A DNA stretch of 64,000 bases from the NCBI GenBank assembly GCA_020881915.1, contig JAJFPB010000014.1:682001-746000 (forward strand), given 5' to 3'. The position numbers were made by a program, and so were the translations under genes. Below are positions 52,517-63,034 of this stretch, piece by piece. Every line of letters starts with the position of its first letter. The first letter of the stretch is position 1. The DNA comes from Paramyrothecium sp. XJ0827 (taxonomy: Eukaryota > Ascomycota > Sordariomycetes > Hypocreales > Stachybotryaceae). The notes below the pieces were generated by a model. The model did not search any database and was not told the DNA's origin. It saw nothing but the letters and a program-made list of their open reading frames with translations.

Positions 52517-54331
52517 CTACTTCTGCTCTATATCCAGCACCCACATTGTCTTGTCCCCTCCCACGACAGCCCAGATGAGGCTCACGCGCCACGGGTACGC
52601 GTCGGCAAGCAGGCCGGTGCTGCGGTTGCCGCGGAAGAGGTAGTCGCTGCGCGGCACTGTCATCCACGACGGGTGCATCTGGCCTTCGTACGAGTCCGGC
52701 GCGTACGCCCGCGCCCCGGGACTCCCCAGCATGCCGCCGTACTGCACGACGGGGTTGAAGTTCTCGTCGAAGCCAACCTTGACAGGGTTGGACCGCACGC
52801 GGCCGTCCTCCTTGCCGCGCAGCCAGATGACGGCCACAGTGCCATTGCCGCCAGGCGGCAGGGTCACGATGCGCTGCGTGTCGTCCCACGTCTCCCCGCC
52901 CGGTACCGTCGTCACCTCTGAGATTGGGTAACTCGGGTCCTGTGGGTCTTGAGCGGTAATGAGCCGCATGGGCAGGCTGCGGATGTAAAAGCCGTAGATG
53001 GGCGTGATGACGGGTACTGGCGCCGGTGCGGACGCCGCCGCTGCTGCTTCGTTGGGAGCAGAGTTGCGAATAACAAGAGTCGTAGTGTTGGCGGCGGCAT
53101 CACCAGACTTAGGCTTGACCTTCTCTCTTCTGCGCCTTCCTCCCGACGCCGCGTCCCCGCGCTGCTGGACGTATAACTTGCGGTACTTGACGGTGCGCGC
53201 CAGGCTCTGCGCAAACGGCTTCGTCGAGGCCACCGAGTCGTCCCCCCCGTGCCGCAAGATCCGTGCGAATTGGTCTTCCCCGGGCAGCATGCGCATGTAG
53301 ATGCCGAAGCGGCTATCGCGCTCACCCTCCACCTCGCAGTCGAGCGCGGCCAGGAAAGTCTCCATACCCCAGGGAACCATGGGCATTTCGAGGGACAGGC
53401 CGCGGTTGGTGGCGGCGTACGGCTGGTGGTTCCATTTCTGGCGCGCGGCGACGACGGCGCCGCACCCGGCAAAGGCGGCGGGCGAGCGCGCGAGGAGCCC
53501 GCTGAGGAGGCTGCCGTCGTCGGCAATAGTGGTCGCAGCAGCAGCGGCATCACCGTCATCGCCTCGACTAGTGTTGGTGTTGATCGACGACGGTGCCGAG
53601 TACGCCCATGCAAACAAGGACTGGTCGTCGGAGACCTTCATGATCTCCTCCTGCAGCCGCACAAAGGCCCGCGCACCGCCCTCTCCGTACAACATGGGCA
53701 TGTTGACGCCAAAGAGGCCGAGCAGGCTGTAGGCCCTGTCCTCGGCACGAGTCGTCGTCCGCCCAGCTGCCCACGACATGCGTTGCGCGACGCTGCGCTC
53801 CCCAAGGCCCGCGTCGCCGCGCAGCACCGCCTCGTCGATGCCCGTCGCGAGGGCGATCCGGCCGGTCAGGGCCCTGTCGTCGCGAGTGCCGAGCCGCTCC
53901 CACGCCATGCTGTAGAAGACGACCTCGCCCGGAGCCAGCAGCTCCTGCAGGGTCCAGCCGCGGGTGAACCAGGCGCTCTTCTCAAACGTGTCGCCGGCGC
54001 TGCTGCCCATGACGTCCGAGATGTATGCGTAGCACACGGCTGACTCGCGGTACCACGCGTACATGGAGTTGATGGCCTCGGTCAGCTCCGCGCTGCTCGT
54101 CTTGTCGATGCAGCAGGTATCAACCCAGGCGTACGAGAGCCCATCACGCACCGCCTGCTCACAGCACAGCTGGATCTTGCGGTAACCGGCCTTGCTCGTC
54201 CCTGCGCCGCTTTGCAGGTCTTGTAGGGATACTTCTTCATCCAGCCAGCGGTGCGATAGGATGGCATACTCGGGGATGGCGTCGCCGTAGAACTCTTCGA
54301 GCTGGACTGTGGCGGCATTGATGAGTCTCAT
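52517..54331 (-). CDS. HET-domain protein (heterokaryon incompatibility type), 604 aa
   Basis: This is a single uninterrupted frame. Residues 22-29 (YAILSHRW), 69-77 (WVDTCCIDK), 101-107 (YAYISDV) and 124-134 (RGWTLQELLAP) are the conserved blocks of the HET domain, followed by AYSLLGLFGVNMPMLYGEG (200-218) and a region up to about 250 common to HET-E/HET-D-like N-termini. The remaining 350 residues contain low-complexity patches and no NACHT or WD40 repeats, so it is a stand-alone HET protein. HET domains trigger growth arrest or cell death when unlike hyphae fuse, and such genes are usually present in many copies. The start is the first ATG and is followed directly by the usual MRLINAATVQLEEF opening. 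GC is high and no RIP is evident. Confidence 0.92.
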   Translation of the reverse strand: MRLINAATVQLEEFYGDAIPEYAILSHRWLDEEVSLQDLQSGAGTSKAGYRKIQLCCEQAVRDGLSYAWVDTCCIDKTSSAELTEAINSMYAWYRESAVCYAYISDVMGSSAGDTFEKSAWFTRGWTLQELLAPGEVVFYSMAWERLGTRDDRALTGRIALATGIDEAVLRGDAGLGERSVAQRMSWAAGRTTTRAEDRAYSLLGLFGVNMPMLYGEGGARAFVRLQEEIMKVSDDQSLFAWAYSAPSSINTNTSRGDDGDAAAAATTIADDGSLLSGLLARSPAAFAGCGAVVAARQKWNHQPYAATNRGLSLEMPMVPWGMETFLAALDCEVEGERDSRFGIYMRMLPGEDQFARILRHGGDDSVASTKPFAQSLARTVKYRKLYVQQRGDAASGGRRRREKVKPKSGDAAANTTTLVIRNSAPNEAAAAASAPAPVPVITPIYGFYIRSLPMRLITAQDPQDPSYPISEVTTVPGGETWDDTQRIVTLPPGGNGTVAVIWLRGKEDGRVRSNPVKVGFDENFNPVVQYGGMLGSPGARAYAPDSYEGQMHPSWMTVPRSDYLFRGNRSTGLLADAYPWRVSLIWAVVGGDKTMWVLDIEQK

Positions 54332-54847
54332 TATTCTTCAGGAACCGGAAACAAAATATCCTCAAAAATAAAGCAACAAAAATGAAGCAATAAAAATAAA
54401 GCAATAAAAAATCAGGAAATTTATTGCATTTCGTAAAAAGACGAATGGAGTTTTAAGAGGTTTGAGACTGAAGGGATAAAATATAAGGATAACGTTAACT
54501 TAAGCGTTTTATAAATGATCTCGAAAATAAGCGTAAAATTTGCCCAATAAACATGGCCGCAGACAGCCAACCCTAACCTAGACGGTCGTGATTACTGTAA
54601 GCTCGGGGTAACTTTTGAATGCTTTTGATAGTCCTAAGGGTGGCGGAGCAGCAGAAGCCCCACATCGATCCTTAAGGACCTCCACATCTACCATCCCAGC
54701 ACCTTAAAGGAGTTAAGAGTCATCTCTCCTCCCCTGTCACAAATCCACGTTGTTCCAGGAGGAAAGTCTCGAGGGCTATGTGCTAAACGTTAAGTAAGAT
54801 TCGTGTAACGGATTATTAGGGTTATATATAATTCACTTATAATAATT
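54332..54847. other. Upstream region of the HET gene
   Basis: Holds A-rich direct repeats just before the HET start (AAAAATAAAGCAA words near 54360-54410), otherwise no gene. Confidence 0.35.
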
Positions 54848-55139
54848 GTCACGACCCTGACTAACCCCATGACTGAGCTACGGAAATATGTTCAACTGAT
54901 CCTACGGCGCACTAATTAAATGTAGCTAATGCTAGAGCGTCGACTACCGAAACCCCTGTTGGAGAAATGGCCGCCTATAGGAAAGGAAGGAATAGTGAAG
55001 TGGGAAGACCAATCAAGGGAAGGATCACCCAGCCTGGGACTAGCCCAGCTGGTAACTCGGACAAAGGCTGCCAGTAGGAAAGTGATTTAGAAAATTAGGA
55101 CCCAGCTATAACACAGGCAAGAAAACCAGTACCTGGATA
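54848..55139 (+). repeat. Possible LTR-derived sequence next to the PKS break
   Basis: TGTCACGACCCTGACTAACC at 54848 resembles the start of the gypsy-family LTRs in this window (TATCACGACCTGACC at 61527, TATTATAACCCGCACTAACC at 49071) in an unmutated form. The rest does not align clearly by eye. It ends where the PKS text breaks off, so a retrotransposon insertion may have cut the gene. Confidence 0.4.
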
Positions 55140-57893
55140 TTATCTTTTGTAGCCAGGTTTGCTAGCTGTTTTAACGACTCCTATAGTTCGGCTCCAGAAG
55201 CCTGGCTTAGTGGGAATTCTGAAGTATTCGCGGATTTGCATATGTGCCGAGATTGGGGTTCTTTTATAATGCATACTTCGTGAAAGTGATCGCATCAACT
55301 CATTCTCGGCGCCTTCGTCCTCCAGGATCAATGCCATGAGAAATTTGCAATTGCGAACGTGATAAGACAAGGCCTGCGGGCTGTGGCCTTCATCTATGAG
55401 ACCCAGGGCCTTCTGGGTTTGGAAAGCAGCTTCAATGGCCATGGCAAGAAACCCCGCTACAGGAAACACTACTGTCTCCGAGACAATGATCTCTTAACCA
55501 GGGTAAGTCTTGGACGCGAAGCATTTTGCGCCATACTGCTTGCTGCCATGGCACTCCCAAGACCTTACGGCCAAGGAGATCATGGTGCAAGGCAACCTTG
55601 ACCCCTTTTCAAGCACGGCATGTACTTGGTGTCTGAGCCTATGGCCTTCAGAATCTGCCTGACAGGCCCGGCCAGTGCGTCGCTAGGGCCAACCTCAATG
55701 ATCACATCGACTGATTGCTTAGCTAACATGGATGGCATTGCGGCCTGAAATTGGACACGTGACACCATGTTCTGCACCCAGTAGTCATTGTTTGGTGCAG
55801 TCTCAACTTGACCTCCTTCCACTGAAGAGTACCACACAGTATCTGAGTTGGTCCGCGGCATGACCTTGCGACAATAGAATTCTAAGAGCTCGCGGTACCT
55901 GTTAGCCGTGGGGATCATGTAGCTAGAATGATAAGCTGCATTGACTCGAAGCATTCTTGCAAAATGACCCTCTTGTTTGGTAGCAGCCTCCAATTCCGCC
56001 AGCTCTTTCTTGTTTCCGGACACGGTGATGCTCTTAGGGCTGTTGATGCGGGCAATTTGGACACCGAATTTGGAAGCCAGAAAGGTTGAAGTCGTCCAAC
56101 CCAGCAGCCAGCATCACAACGTATCCACAACTTCCAATCTCGATCGTGGCTTTGCCGCGGTAATAGGCAATTTTGATTGCTTCTTCGGCAGTGAGAAGGC
56201 CGCTGGCAACACATGCCGCCATTGCTCCAGACAAATGACCAACCGCTGCGTGGTACTGGATTTTGCAATCATCGAGAACAGCAAGCAGACAGAGTTGCAA
56301 TGCTGTCACCATTTTGAGCAAGATCTGAGGACCTGTACTGTGCAAGATCTCTTGGCGCGAGCAATTCATCTGTCAATGCCCATTTTGGACCATCTTTTAG
56401 GGAGGCCAAGATAGCCTCAAGCTGAGACGCGCATTTGGCTGCAACTAAGAATGATGAGATGAGCTCTCTTCCAATTGAGGCCATTGAGCTCCCTGTCCAG
56501 TAAATACCAGGCCGATCCTTGGGGCGGAAGTTGCCTTTCCATGGGTCAATAAGCCGGGAGATACAGCTGTCGTGTCATTGGTGACGAGAAACCCTCTATG
56601 GTAATGACGACTTCGCTTCTCTGAGAGTGTAAAGGCCAGATCGCGTAGATCAATGCTGACACCAGGGAAGCTCAAATGAGCATCCAAAGCCTGTATATAT
56701 CGTTCTAGAGAATGAGCATCGTTCGCAGAAAAGGCCAAGAGGAATGACCTCTCATGTGTTTTGTTGGCTACAAAAAGGTCACTGGCGTAGGAGGTTATAT
56801 GGTGTTTGAACTCGCTTGCGGAGTCAACGATGACATGAGCGTTGGAACCACCATACCCAAACGAATTGACGCCTGCCCTCCGGCTGGGGGGAGGCGAGTC
56901 CCATCGTACGCCTACCCGAGAAGCGCGCACGTGCAGACGATCAAAGTCAACATCAGGATTCGGAATCTCGAAAGTTGGGTTCCCGGGGATGAATCCATTC
57001 TCGATGGACAAGACAACCTTGAGAAGCCCTGGGATTCCGGCAGCAGGTTCCGAGTGGCCGATGTTACTTTTTACAGACCCTATGCGCAGCCGAGTTGTAT
57101 CAGACTTGAACGCAGAGAAGACAGAAGCCAATCCTGTGACTTCGATGACATCGCCAGCCTTTATTCCGGTACAATGGCACTCAACGTATGCTGTATTCTC
57201 AATCAGTACAACAAAAACCACAGTAAGACAGACGTTTTGTCAAACGTACACGTTAGCCCTAAATACTTTATGCCTGCGTTCAAATAAGCCTGAAGCACCG
57301 TGGTGGCTTGGGCCATGGCGTTTGGCTTAGCGATTTTGGTAGTCCACCCATCGCTACCAGTAGCGGTGCCTCGAATAATCGCCCGTATGGGATTGTCGTC
57401 TCTGATAGGATCATCGAGTCGCTTGATGAAGACCATGTTCACTGCCTCGGCTTTGATGTAGCCGGCCGCCTTAGCATCGAACGTGTGGCATTTCCCAGAG
57501 AGAGACGCGGTGCCATTGGCGCTAAGCCCATCCGTAACATGCTCAAGGCTTCGGTAGATGTTGCTGGCTGCGACAATTGCGCCGGATATCTCTCGTGTCT
57601 GGAGATAGCGATTGGCCAAGTCAACGCCGACCAAGCTTCCAGAACAAGCCGTATCAATCGTCATACTCGGACCCTTGACGTTCAGAAAGTGGCTGACACG
57701 GATTGCTCAGCATTGCTCTGCCAGTTCCAAGAGTTGTGAACGTAGCCCGATTCTCCGGGTCTCGCTTCTCCATATCTCCATATCCGCAGGCATAAGATCC
57801 TACGAAGCATCCAATTGGCTCGTTGCTCAGCTGTTCAAGAGTGATGCCTGCATTCTCTAAGCCTTCGAAATCCACTTCTAGTCGATAGCCATC
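55140..57893 (-). pseudogene. Truncated iterative type I polyketide synthase (KS-AT-partial DH)
   Basis: On the minus strand a PKS relic starts in the middle of the ketosynthase (YRLEVDFEGLENAGITLEQL). It keeps the active-site TIDTACSGS, the first histidine motif in altered form (ECHCTGIKAGD) and SNIGHSEPAAG, then NSFGYGGSNAH. The acyltransferase follows (FTGQGAQW ... AYHSS ... IIEVGPSDALAGPV), but its nucleophile motif reads GHLSG instead of GHSxG. The dehydratase start ([20 protein letters not shown]) runs out at 55140; ER, KR, MT and ACP are absent. A 59-base intron (57191-57249) keeps frame. At least four frameshifts (57700-57701 and near 56472, 56345 and 56070) break it. The domain order suits a highly reducing PKS. 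It cannot make a functional enzyme. Confidence 0.88.
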
Positions 57894-57949
57894 AGAAATA
57901 TTGGGGCTTGAATATTCCGTCGCAAACGATATGTTTGGGAGTGAAGGCA

Positions 57950-58496
57950 GCCACAAGCCAGGATCCGGCACCACTGCTCCGACCAAGAAGATCGTATCCT
58001 ATGCCTTTGATTACAAGACGGATGTTATGCTTGTGAATAAAATGCATAGAGGCAGCTACATGCTCAGCCTCGGACACATTGATGGCGTAGATGGGGTAGT
58101 TTCCTTGGCGACATAGAAGCTATAGTGGTGTAAATAAATTATAGCTCTGGTTCTGAGCGAGTGGAGAGATAAATGATGCTGGATTAGGTATGCTAGACGG
58201 AGCGAGTTATTATGTACTACTTCTTCAAGTTATGATAACCCGATGCGGTCTTTTTACTGTGTGTAGCTATATGACCAACCATTCTTGATGACCGAGCACT
58301 TGGATTGATCAAGAAATGGGACGTGACAAGAAGACGCGAGTGGTATGATGGCAATGAGCCTACCCTGGACCGTCTCATTAAGACCAGACCAGGCCGAGGA
58401 CTTGGGCCAGCATGCATCTTCTGGGAGGCAGCGGCAATTTGCAGCGGCCAATGTCACATGCAGGTAAATGAACAAGGCAAGGTCCGAAAACTTCAT
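57950..58496 (-). pseudogene. N-terminal part of a secreted FAD-linked oxidoreductase
   Basis: On the minus strand from ATG 58496 the text MKFSDLALFIYLHVTLAAA is a signal peptide, followed by CRCLPEDACWPKSSAW and a VQGRLIAIIPLASSCHVP stretch typical of secreted BBE-like FAD oxidases. After a damaged portion with stops (58110-58254), the FAD-binding fold continues as CRQGNYPIYAINVSEAEHVA and IRLVIKGIGYDLLGRSSGAGS. In active relatives that motif has GHD, where the His holds FAD covalently; here it is Tyr (CAC to TAC). Only about 180 of some 480 residues remain. The gene breaks off into the PKS fragment. Such oxidases often belong to polyketide clusters. Confidence 0.75.
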
Positions 58497-59329
58497 TGTC
58501 GATTGTGTCTTTTCGCTAGCCTGAAAATCGAGACTGGGTTGATGGGGAAAAAGAAATTGCACCGGGAAAACAAGACTGATTTCATATCTAGTCAATTGTA
58601 TCACTTTTTTTTCCTTCTTCTCCTTTTTTTTAGACCCAGCCCATCATCGTCGCCGGATATACCCTTCGAAAGAAGATAGCCTAGTATCTTCCTCAGGGTG
58701 ACATGCTCCTTTGGAAAGCCTATTGGTAATACCTGATCATGCTTAATGTAACTGCAGAGCCTGCCGCTATACTATGCCATAGGTGCTCAAAAAACTTATA
58801 TGCATTCAGGTAATTAATGTACAAGAAACTTATTACATCGGTATTAGTTCTCTAATTCATGCCAAAATAAGTAAGTATTACATAGGGGCTAAATTTCCGA
58901 TCCATTTCTTAGTTTATCTATGCACTAACATAAGTAACAAGCCGCTTTGTGCTAACCGGTCATGGCCTGATGACTTCAGTAGCGTCGTCAGCATGTAAGG
59001 TAACCTCGGGTGTTCCGCACTGTGTTGTATTGGTGCAACCAACAAGTATCTGCACCAGCCACGGCCGGGTGATGCCACGGTAATAATCACGAAATAACAC
59101 GGATGTCCAATCGACGCAACCCAAAAAAATATTGGGCAATTGCCCGACATTCGACCTCCGGTTCCCCCTCTCACCTCATCTGGGACTTGGAATGACCAGG
59201 ACGGACACAATTACTCTCTCACTTTCATTGTGACTCCAGTCTTAGAACACGACCAGACCGTTTGCCACGTTCAGCAAGGCGGCCGAGCCCTCAATTTTCC
59301 ACATTCTACCCGCTTCTGGGACAATATGC
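58497..59329. other. Intergenic DNA, no gene recognised
   Basis: A pyrimidine-rich run lies near 58600-58635. Small frames here show no family signature. Confidence 0.35.
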
Positions 59330-60256
59330 TCGCAACGCTCTCCGCCTTGTGACACAGTTCTACCCGCCATCTCCAACATTCACAGAAAGATATCGGTCCT
59401 GGCAGTCAACAGGGTAGAGACTTCATCATCACTGGTGGCAATGCAGGGATTGGGCTTGCTTTGGTCAAGCTTCTGTATCCAACCGGGGCCACTATCTACA
59501 TCGCAAGCCGCACCCCCAGCAAGATCGAGGCGGCTATCCGGGAAGTAACGGCCGTGGCCACGTCTACTTCTGCAACACTGAAGGCCTTGTACCTTGACCT
59601 CTCCGATCTGACCACGATCAAACCAGCTGCTGCTGCTATAGCGGCTGCGGAGACGCGAGTTGATGTTCTATGGAACAATGCCGGGAACGGATGTCCCCCC
59701 GGCAGTGTGACAAAACAGGGACTAGAGGCCCATATTGGAGCCAACTGCGTGTCGCCGTTGCTGTTCACACAGGAACTCCTCCCACTACTTAGAGCGGCAG
59801 CCAGAGTCGCGCCGCCGGAAAGTGTTCGGATCGTCTGATCGGGTTCGGCACAAATTGAGATGAATTCACCTCGTGGTGGAATCGATTTTGCGCGATTCGA
59901 GCGGCCAACAACAGTCACATACGAGGAATACGCTGCGTCCAAGGCTGGGAATTGGTTCTTTGCTTATGAGGGTGCGTCGCGCTGGGGACGAGATGGCATC
60001 ATCTCGGTATGCGAGAACCCAGGAAACCTGTACACGGGGATATATGCCAACGAGTCTTGGTTCCTTGTCACTTTCCTGCGAACTTTCGTTTTGAACGAGG
60101 CCAAGTACGCTGTTTGCTGGGTTTTCTTCACAGATAAAAGAGGCTAACAATGGGGCGTACATCCGCCCTTGGGGCCAGATTATGCCAATTGGACGGCCTG
60201 ACGTTGTCCAAGCAGCAGCAGATCCCCTTGAGTGTGCGGAGGCAGCAGGGGTGTAA
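59330..60256 (+). pseudogene. Short-chain dehydrogenase/reductase, broken
   Basis: This NAD(P)-dependent SDR has a Rossmann fold with TGGNAGIG (near 59434), the NNAG motif (near 59675) and the catalytic YAASK (near 59930), and ends ...AAADPLECAEAAGV. Three lesions are visible: a frameshift near 59388 before the cofactor motif, a TGA at 59836-59838 where relatives have Trp (VRIV-stop-SGSAQIE), and a frameshift near 60140. No convincing start codon was found for the first part (TQFYPPSPTFTE). The stop is a G-to-A type change, as RIP makes. About 300 residues would be normal for the family. It lies about 0.8 kb from the PKS/FAD relics, on the opposite strand, and may have belonged to the same cluster. 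Confidence 0.8.
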
Positions 60257-60545
60257 CGGACATGGATCTGATCCAATTAAAACCGGGAAAAATCGAGTGA
60301 CAACTATTCCTACCTAAATTTGCTTGTGGTAGAAGTCCCAGCATTTTCCCTGTTTCCAAATAGCTACATTACATACGTCACAACGCAGCCGGGTCTGTGT
60401 AGCCCTCTTCCTAGTAGAGCCCCGTGTCTGACCTAACCCCTGCCTGTTGAGGCTATTTGCATCTAATGTGGCCATAGGAGCCCGATTTTGACGGCGATTT
60501 TGAGGGCGTTGTGAGCTCTATGACCGTGGGCCGATTTGGACGCCC
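60257..60545. other. Intergenic DNA, nothing recognised
   Basis: Balanced composition between the SDR relic and the piggyBac relic; no frame of note. Confidence 0.3.
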
Positions 60546-61526
60546 TTGCAGCCAAGACAGGGCGCTGATGTCTTCGTACGGATATGCTTGTGTTGCTCTA
60601 TCCCCTTGGCTGTGCTAAGGTGCAGGGTATGTATCTGCCTCCACACCACCCCTGTCCATGATGTCAGTACATTGAGGAACAAGGAAATCCCTGTCCATAG
60701 AAAAAGCCATGTAACCGATTATGATGATGCTTCCACAATAGATAATGCTGCCGTTACTAGCTATCTGACAATGGAAGTAGACAACGATGCCGCCGCGGCC
60801 ACAGTGGCCCCCGAGGAACGGATTCCTATTACAACAGACCATAGCCGGCGCGAGCAGAATATTAATAACATATGCCGGCCGGACCACAAGCCAACAAGCC
60901 ATATAGGATTACATTTTGAACCCCTCGACATTCCATATCAACCCCTTAAGGTCCGGGAACCTTCCAAAGACACCTTTGAAGCTATTCCAGCTTTTCCTAC
61001 CCGAATCCCTAGTTAGTTAATGGGTTGATTATACGAATAGCTCTGCCAACGACCCTGAAGACAAGCCGGCCAATGGGAGCCGTTAGAGTTAGTAGTACGA
61101 GATATCTGTGGTAGAGATATATATCTAGATAGCTATTACAATATTAATATCTCTATTTAAGGCCCCACAATTTAAAGACTATTGGAAGGTGCCAACAGAC
61201 GGGCATTTCGTCCCTAGCTTTCCATGGATTCAATATATAACTTTTGACCGGTTTTTCCTACTAAAGAGATGGCTTCAAATCGACGATCCAGATACAGTCC
61301 ACCATAGAATTCCTCGTCCATATAATAGGGTCAACAAATAGGCCAACTACATTACGAAAGCTACTATAGCTACTATTGAAGTTAGTAGCGATATTAGTGT
61401 AGATAAGGGTATAATTAAGTTCGAAGGATAGTTAAAGTAGAAGGTAATAATCCCATCTAAGCCAACGCCCATAGGGATCAAGGTCTAGATCCTAGCTATC
61501 CAAGGCTATATTTTACACTGGATTTA
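60546..61526 (+). pseudogene. piggyBac-type (DDE_Tnp_1_7) transposase relic
   Basis: From about 61021 one frame reads WVDYTNSSANDPEDKP, KAPQFKDYWKVPTDGHFVPS, then FDRFFLLKRWLQIDDPDTVH and SSDISVDKGIIKFEG, IIPSKPTPIGIKV, GYILHWIY. These are the conserved blocks around the first catalytic Asp of piggyBac-like transposases. The usual SVDEG is SVDKG here (GAG to AAG), and several TGG/CAG-type codons are now TAG. The open frame 60546-61016 in another register ends with LDIPYQPLKVREPSKDTFEA, which looks like the N-terminal part; its first half is less certain. The relic stops at 61526, where an LTR begins, so the C-terminal half is lost. Confidence 0.7.
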
Positions 61527-62136
61527 TATCACGACCTGACCCAAGGTTATAACTAAGCTGTAGAAGAATTACATAATATTGCATATAAATATTGCACTAG
61601 CCTTAGAGCTACTAGCCTTAGAAAGAGCCAGTCCTATACTACTAGTATAGATTATAAGCTAGCTACTAATATACTAGCCTAAATATAATACTAGTATAAA
61701 AAGAAGAATAGAATTAATAGACTAGGAATAAGAAGCTAGGAATAAAAAGATCTAATATAAATAAAGATCTATATAGAAGAAGATTCCTATAAATAATAAA
61801 GAAGCTATAGGAAATCTACTAATATAGATTAATAAATTATAGCCTTACTATAATCTAATAAGAACTATTAGATTATAACTAATAGGTAATCTAGTACTCT
61901 AGAGGCAGAGAATTATATATATAAATAGGAGGTTCTATATATTATATCTAGATTAGAACCTACTAGTTATTAATAATATATAGTCCCTAAGATATTCTTT
62001 AATTAACTTCTAGAGAAGAAGTCTTATAGACTAGTAATAAGTAATTTATTACTTTAAGAAAGAATCCTATTCTTTATATTAAATAATAAACTACAAAACT
62101 ACCTACCCTATACTTAGGTCTAGGCCCGGTTATTAT
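61527..62136 (+). repeat. Gypsy-family LTR, plus orientation
   Basis: It starts TATCACGACCTGACCCAAGG and ends ...GGCCCGGTTATTATA. It is moderately RIP-mutated. It directly interrupts the piggyBac relic. With 62534-63034 it forms an inverted pair. Confidence 0.65.
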
Positions 62137-62533
62137 AATTTAGTATATACCTAGATCTAAATACGGTCCTATTAGTATGAAACGCCCATAGCAAAAGCCC
62201 TTAAAAAAACAGCCCTTAAATAAGCCGTCAGATGAGCCATTAGATGAGGGCTCTAATAATATATCTAATAATATATCTGATATCTTAGAGGGCCCGGGAG
62301 ATAATGCCTTAGATAATATTAATAAGGCCCTAGATAATAATAAGGCTCTGAACCTGACCTAAGCTATTATTATTTTCCTACTATAATAGCTGCTACCTAA
62401 TATATATTATATCTTTATTAATAATCTCTTCTTATTACTATAGCTCTTCTAGTAACTATAATAGCTAGGTATTAGAGCTATAGACATAGCCTATATAAAT
62501 AGTAGTATATATAGGGACCTTATTTATACTAAT
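62137..62533 (+). other. Spacer between inverted LTRs with gag-like coding text
   Basis: A short stretch keeps normal composition. On the plus strand one frame reads PLDEGSNNISNNISDILEGP and on to KALNLT before a stop, suggesting the start of a gag-like frame next to the LTR. Duplicated words (AATAATATATCT) are present. Confidence 0.35.
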
Positions 62534-63034
62534 CGGGCCTAGACCTAAGTATAGGGTAGGTATTTTTATAGTTTATTATTTAATATAGGGAATGGGGTTC
62601 CCTCTTAAAGTAATAGATTACTTATTACTAGTTTATAAGACTTCTTCTTTAAAAGCTAATTAAAGAATATCTTAGGGATTATATATTATTAATAGCTAGT
62701 AGATTCTAATCTAGGTATAATATATAGAATCTCCTATTTATATATATAGTTCTCTTTCCTAGAGTATATAAGAAGGTACTTCTTAGATTATAATATATAA
62801 TATTCCTAGAAGTATTATAAAAGGTAATCTCTTCTAGTAGTACTTTTATACTTCTAGCTTTATTTATAGGAATCTTCTTCTATATAGATCTCTATTTTTA
62901 TTAGATATTTTCCTATTTATATTCTTTTATTTCTAATCTCTTACTTTTAGTCTTTCTTTTATACTAATATCTAGTTTAGGCTAGTATATTAGGGGCTAGC
63001 TTATAGGTTATACTAGTAGTATAGGGGCTAGTTT
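62534..63034 (-). repeat. Gypsy-family LTR, minus orientation, truncated
   Basis: It mirrors 61630-62128; the inner ends share 27 bases (CGGGCCTAGACCTAAGTATA... against its complement). About 110 bp of its minus-strand 5' end are missing, replaced by the LTR that starts at 63035. Confidence 0.6.

Noticed and set aside
52222..52578. 118-codon plus-strand frame downstream of the HET gene
   Set aside because: No recognisable content, and it overlaps the end of the HET gene.
53249..54043. 264-codon open frame on the plus strand
   Set aside because: Antisense of the HET gene, whose domain blocks are clear; GC-rich DNA often leaves the opposite strand open.
54575..54600. Telomere-like CCCTAACC word
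   Set aside because: Only one and a half units; no tandem array.
56754..57330. Plus-strand frames of 162-177 codons
   Set aside because: They run opposite the ketosynthase and have no family signature.
58305..58998. Small plus-strand frames
   Set aside because: The first is antisense of the FAD oxidoreductase signal-peptide exon; the others are short and featureless.
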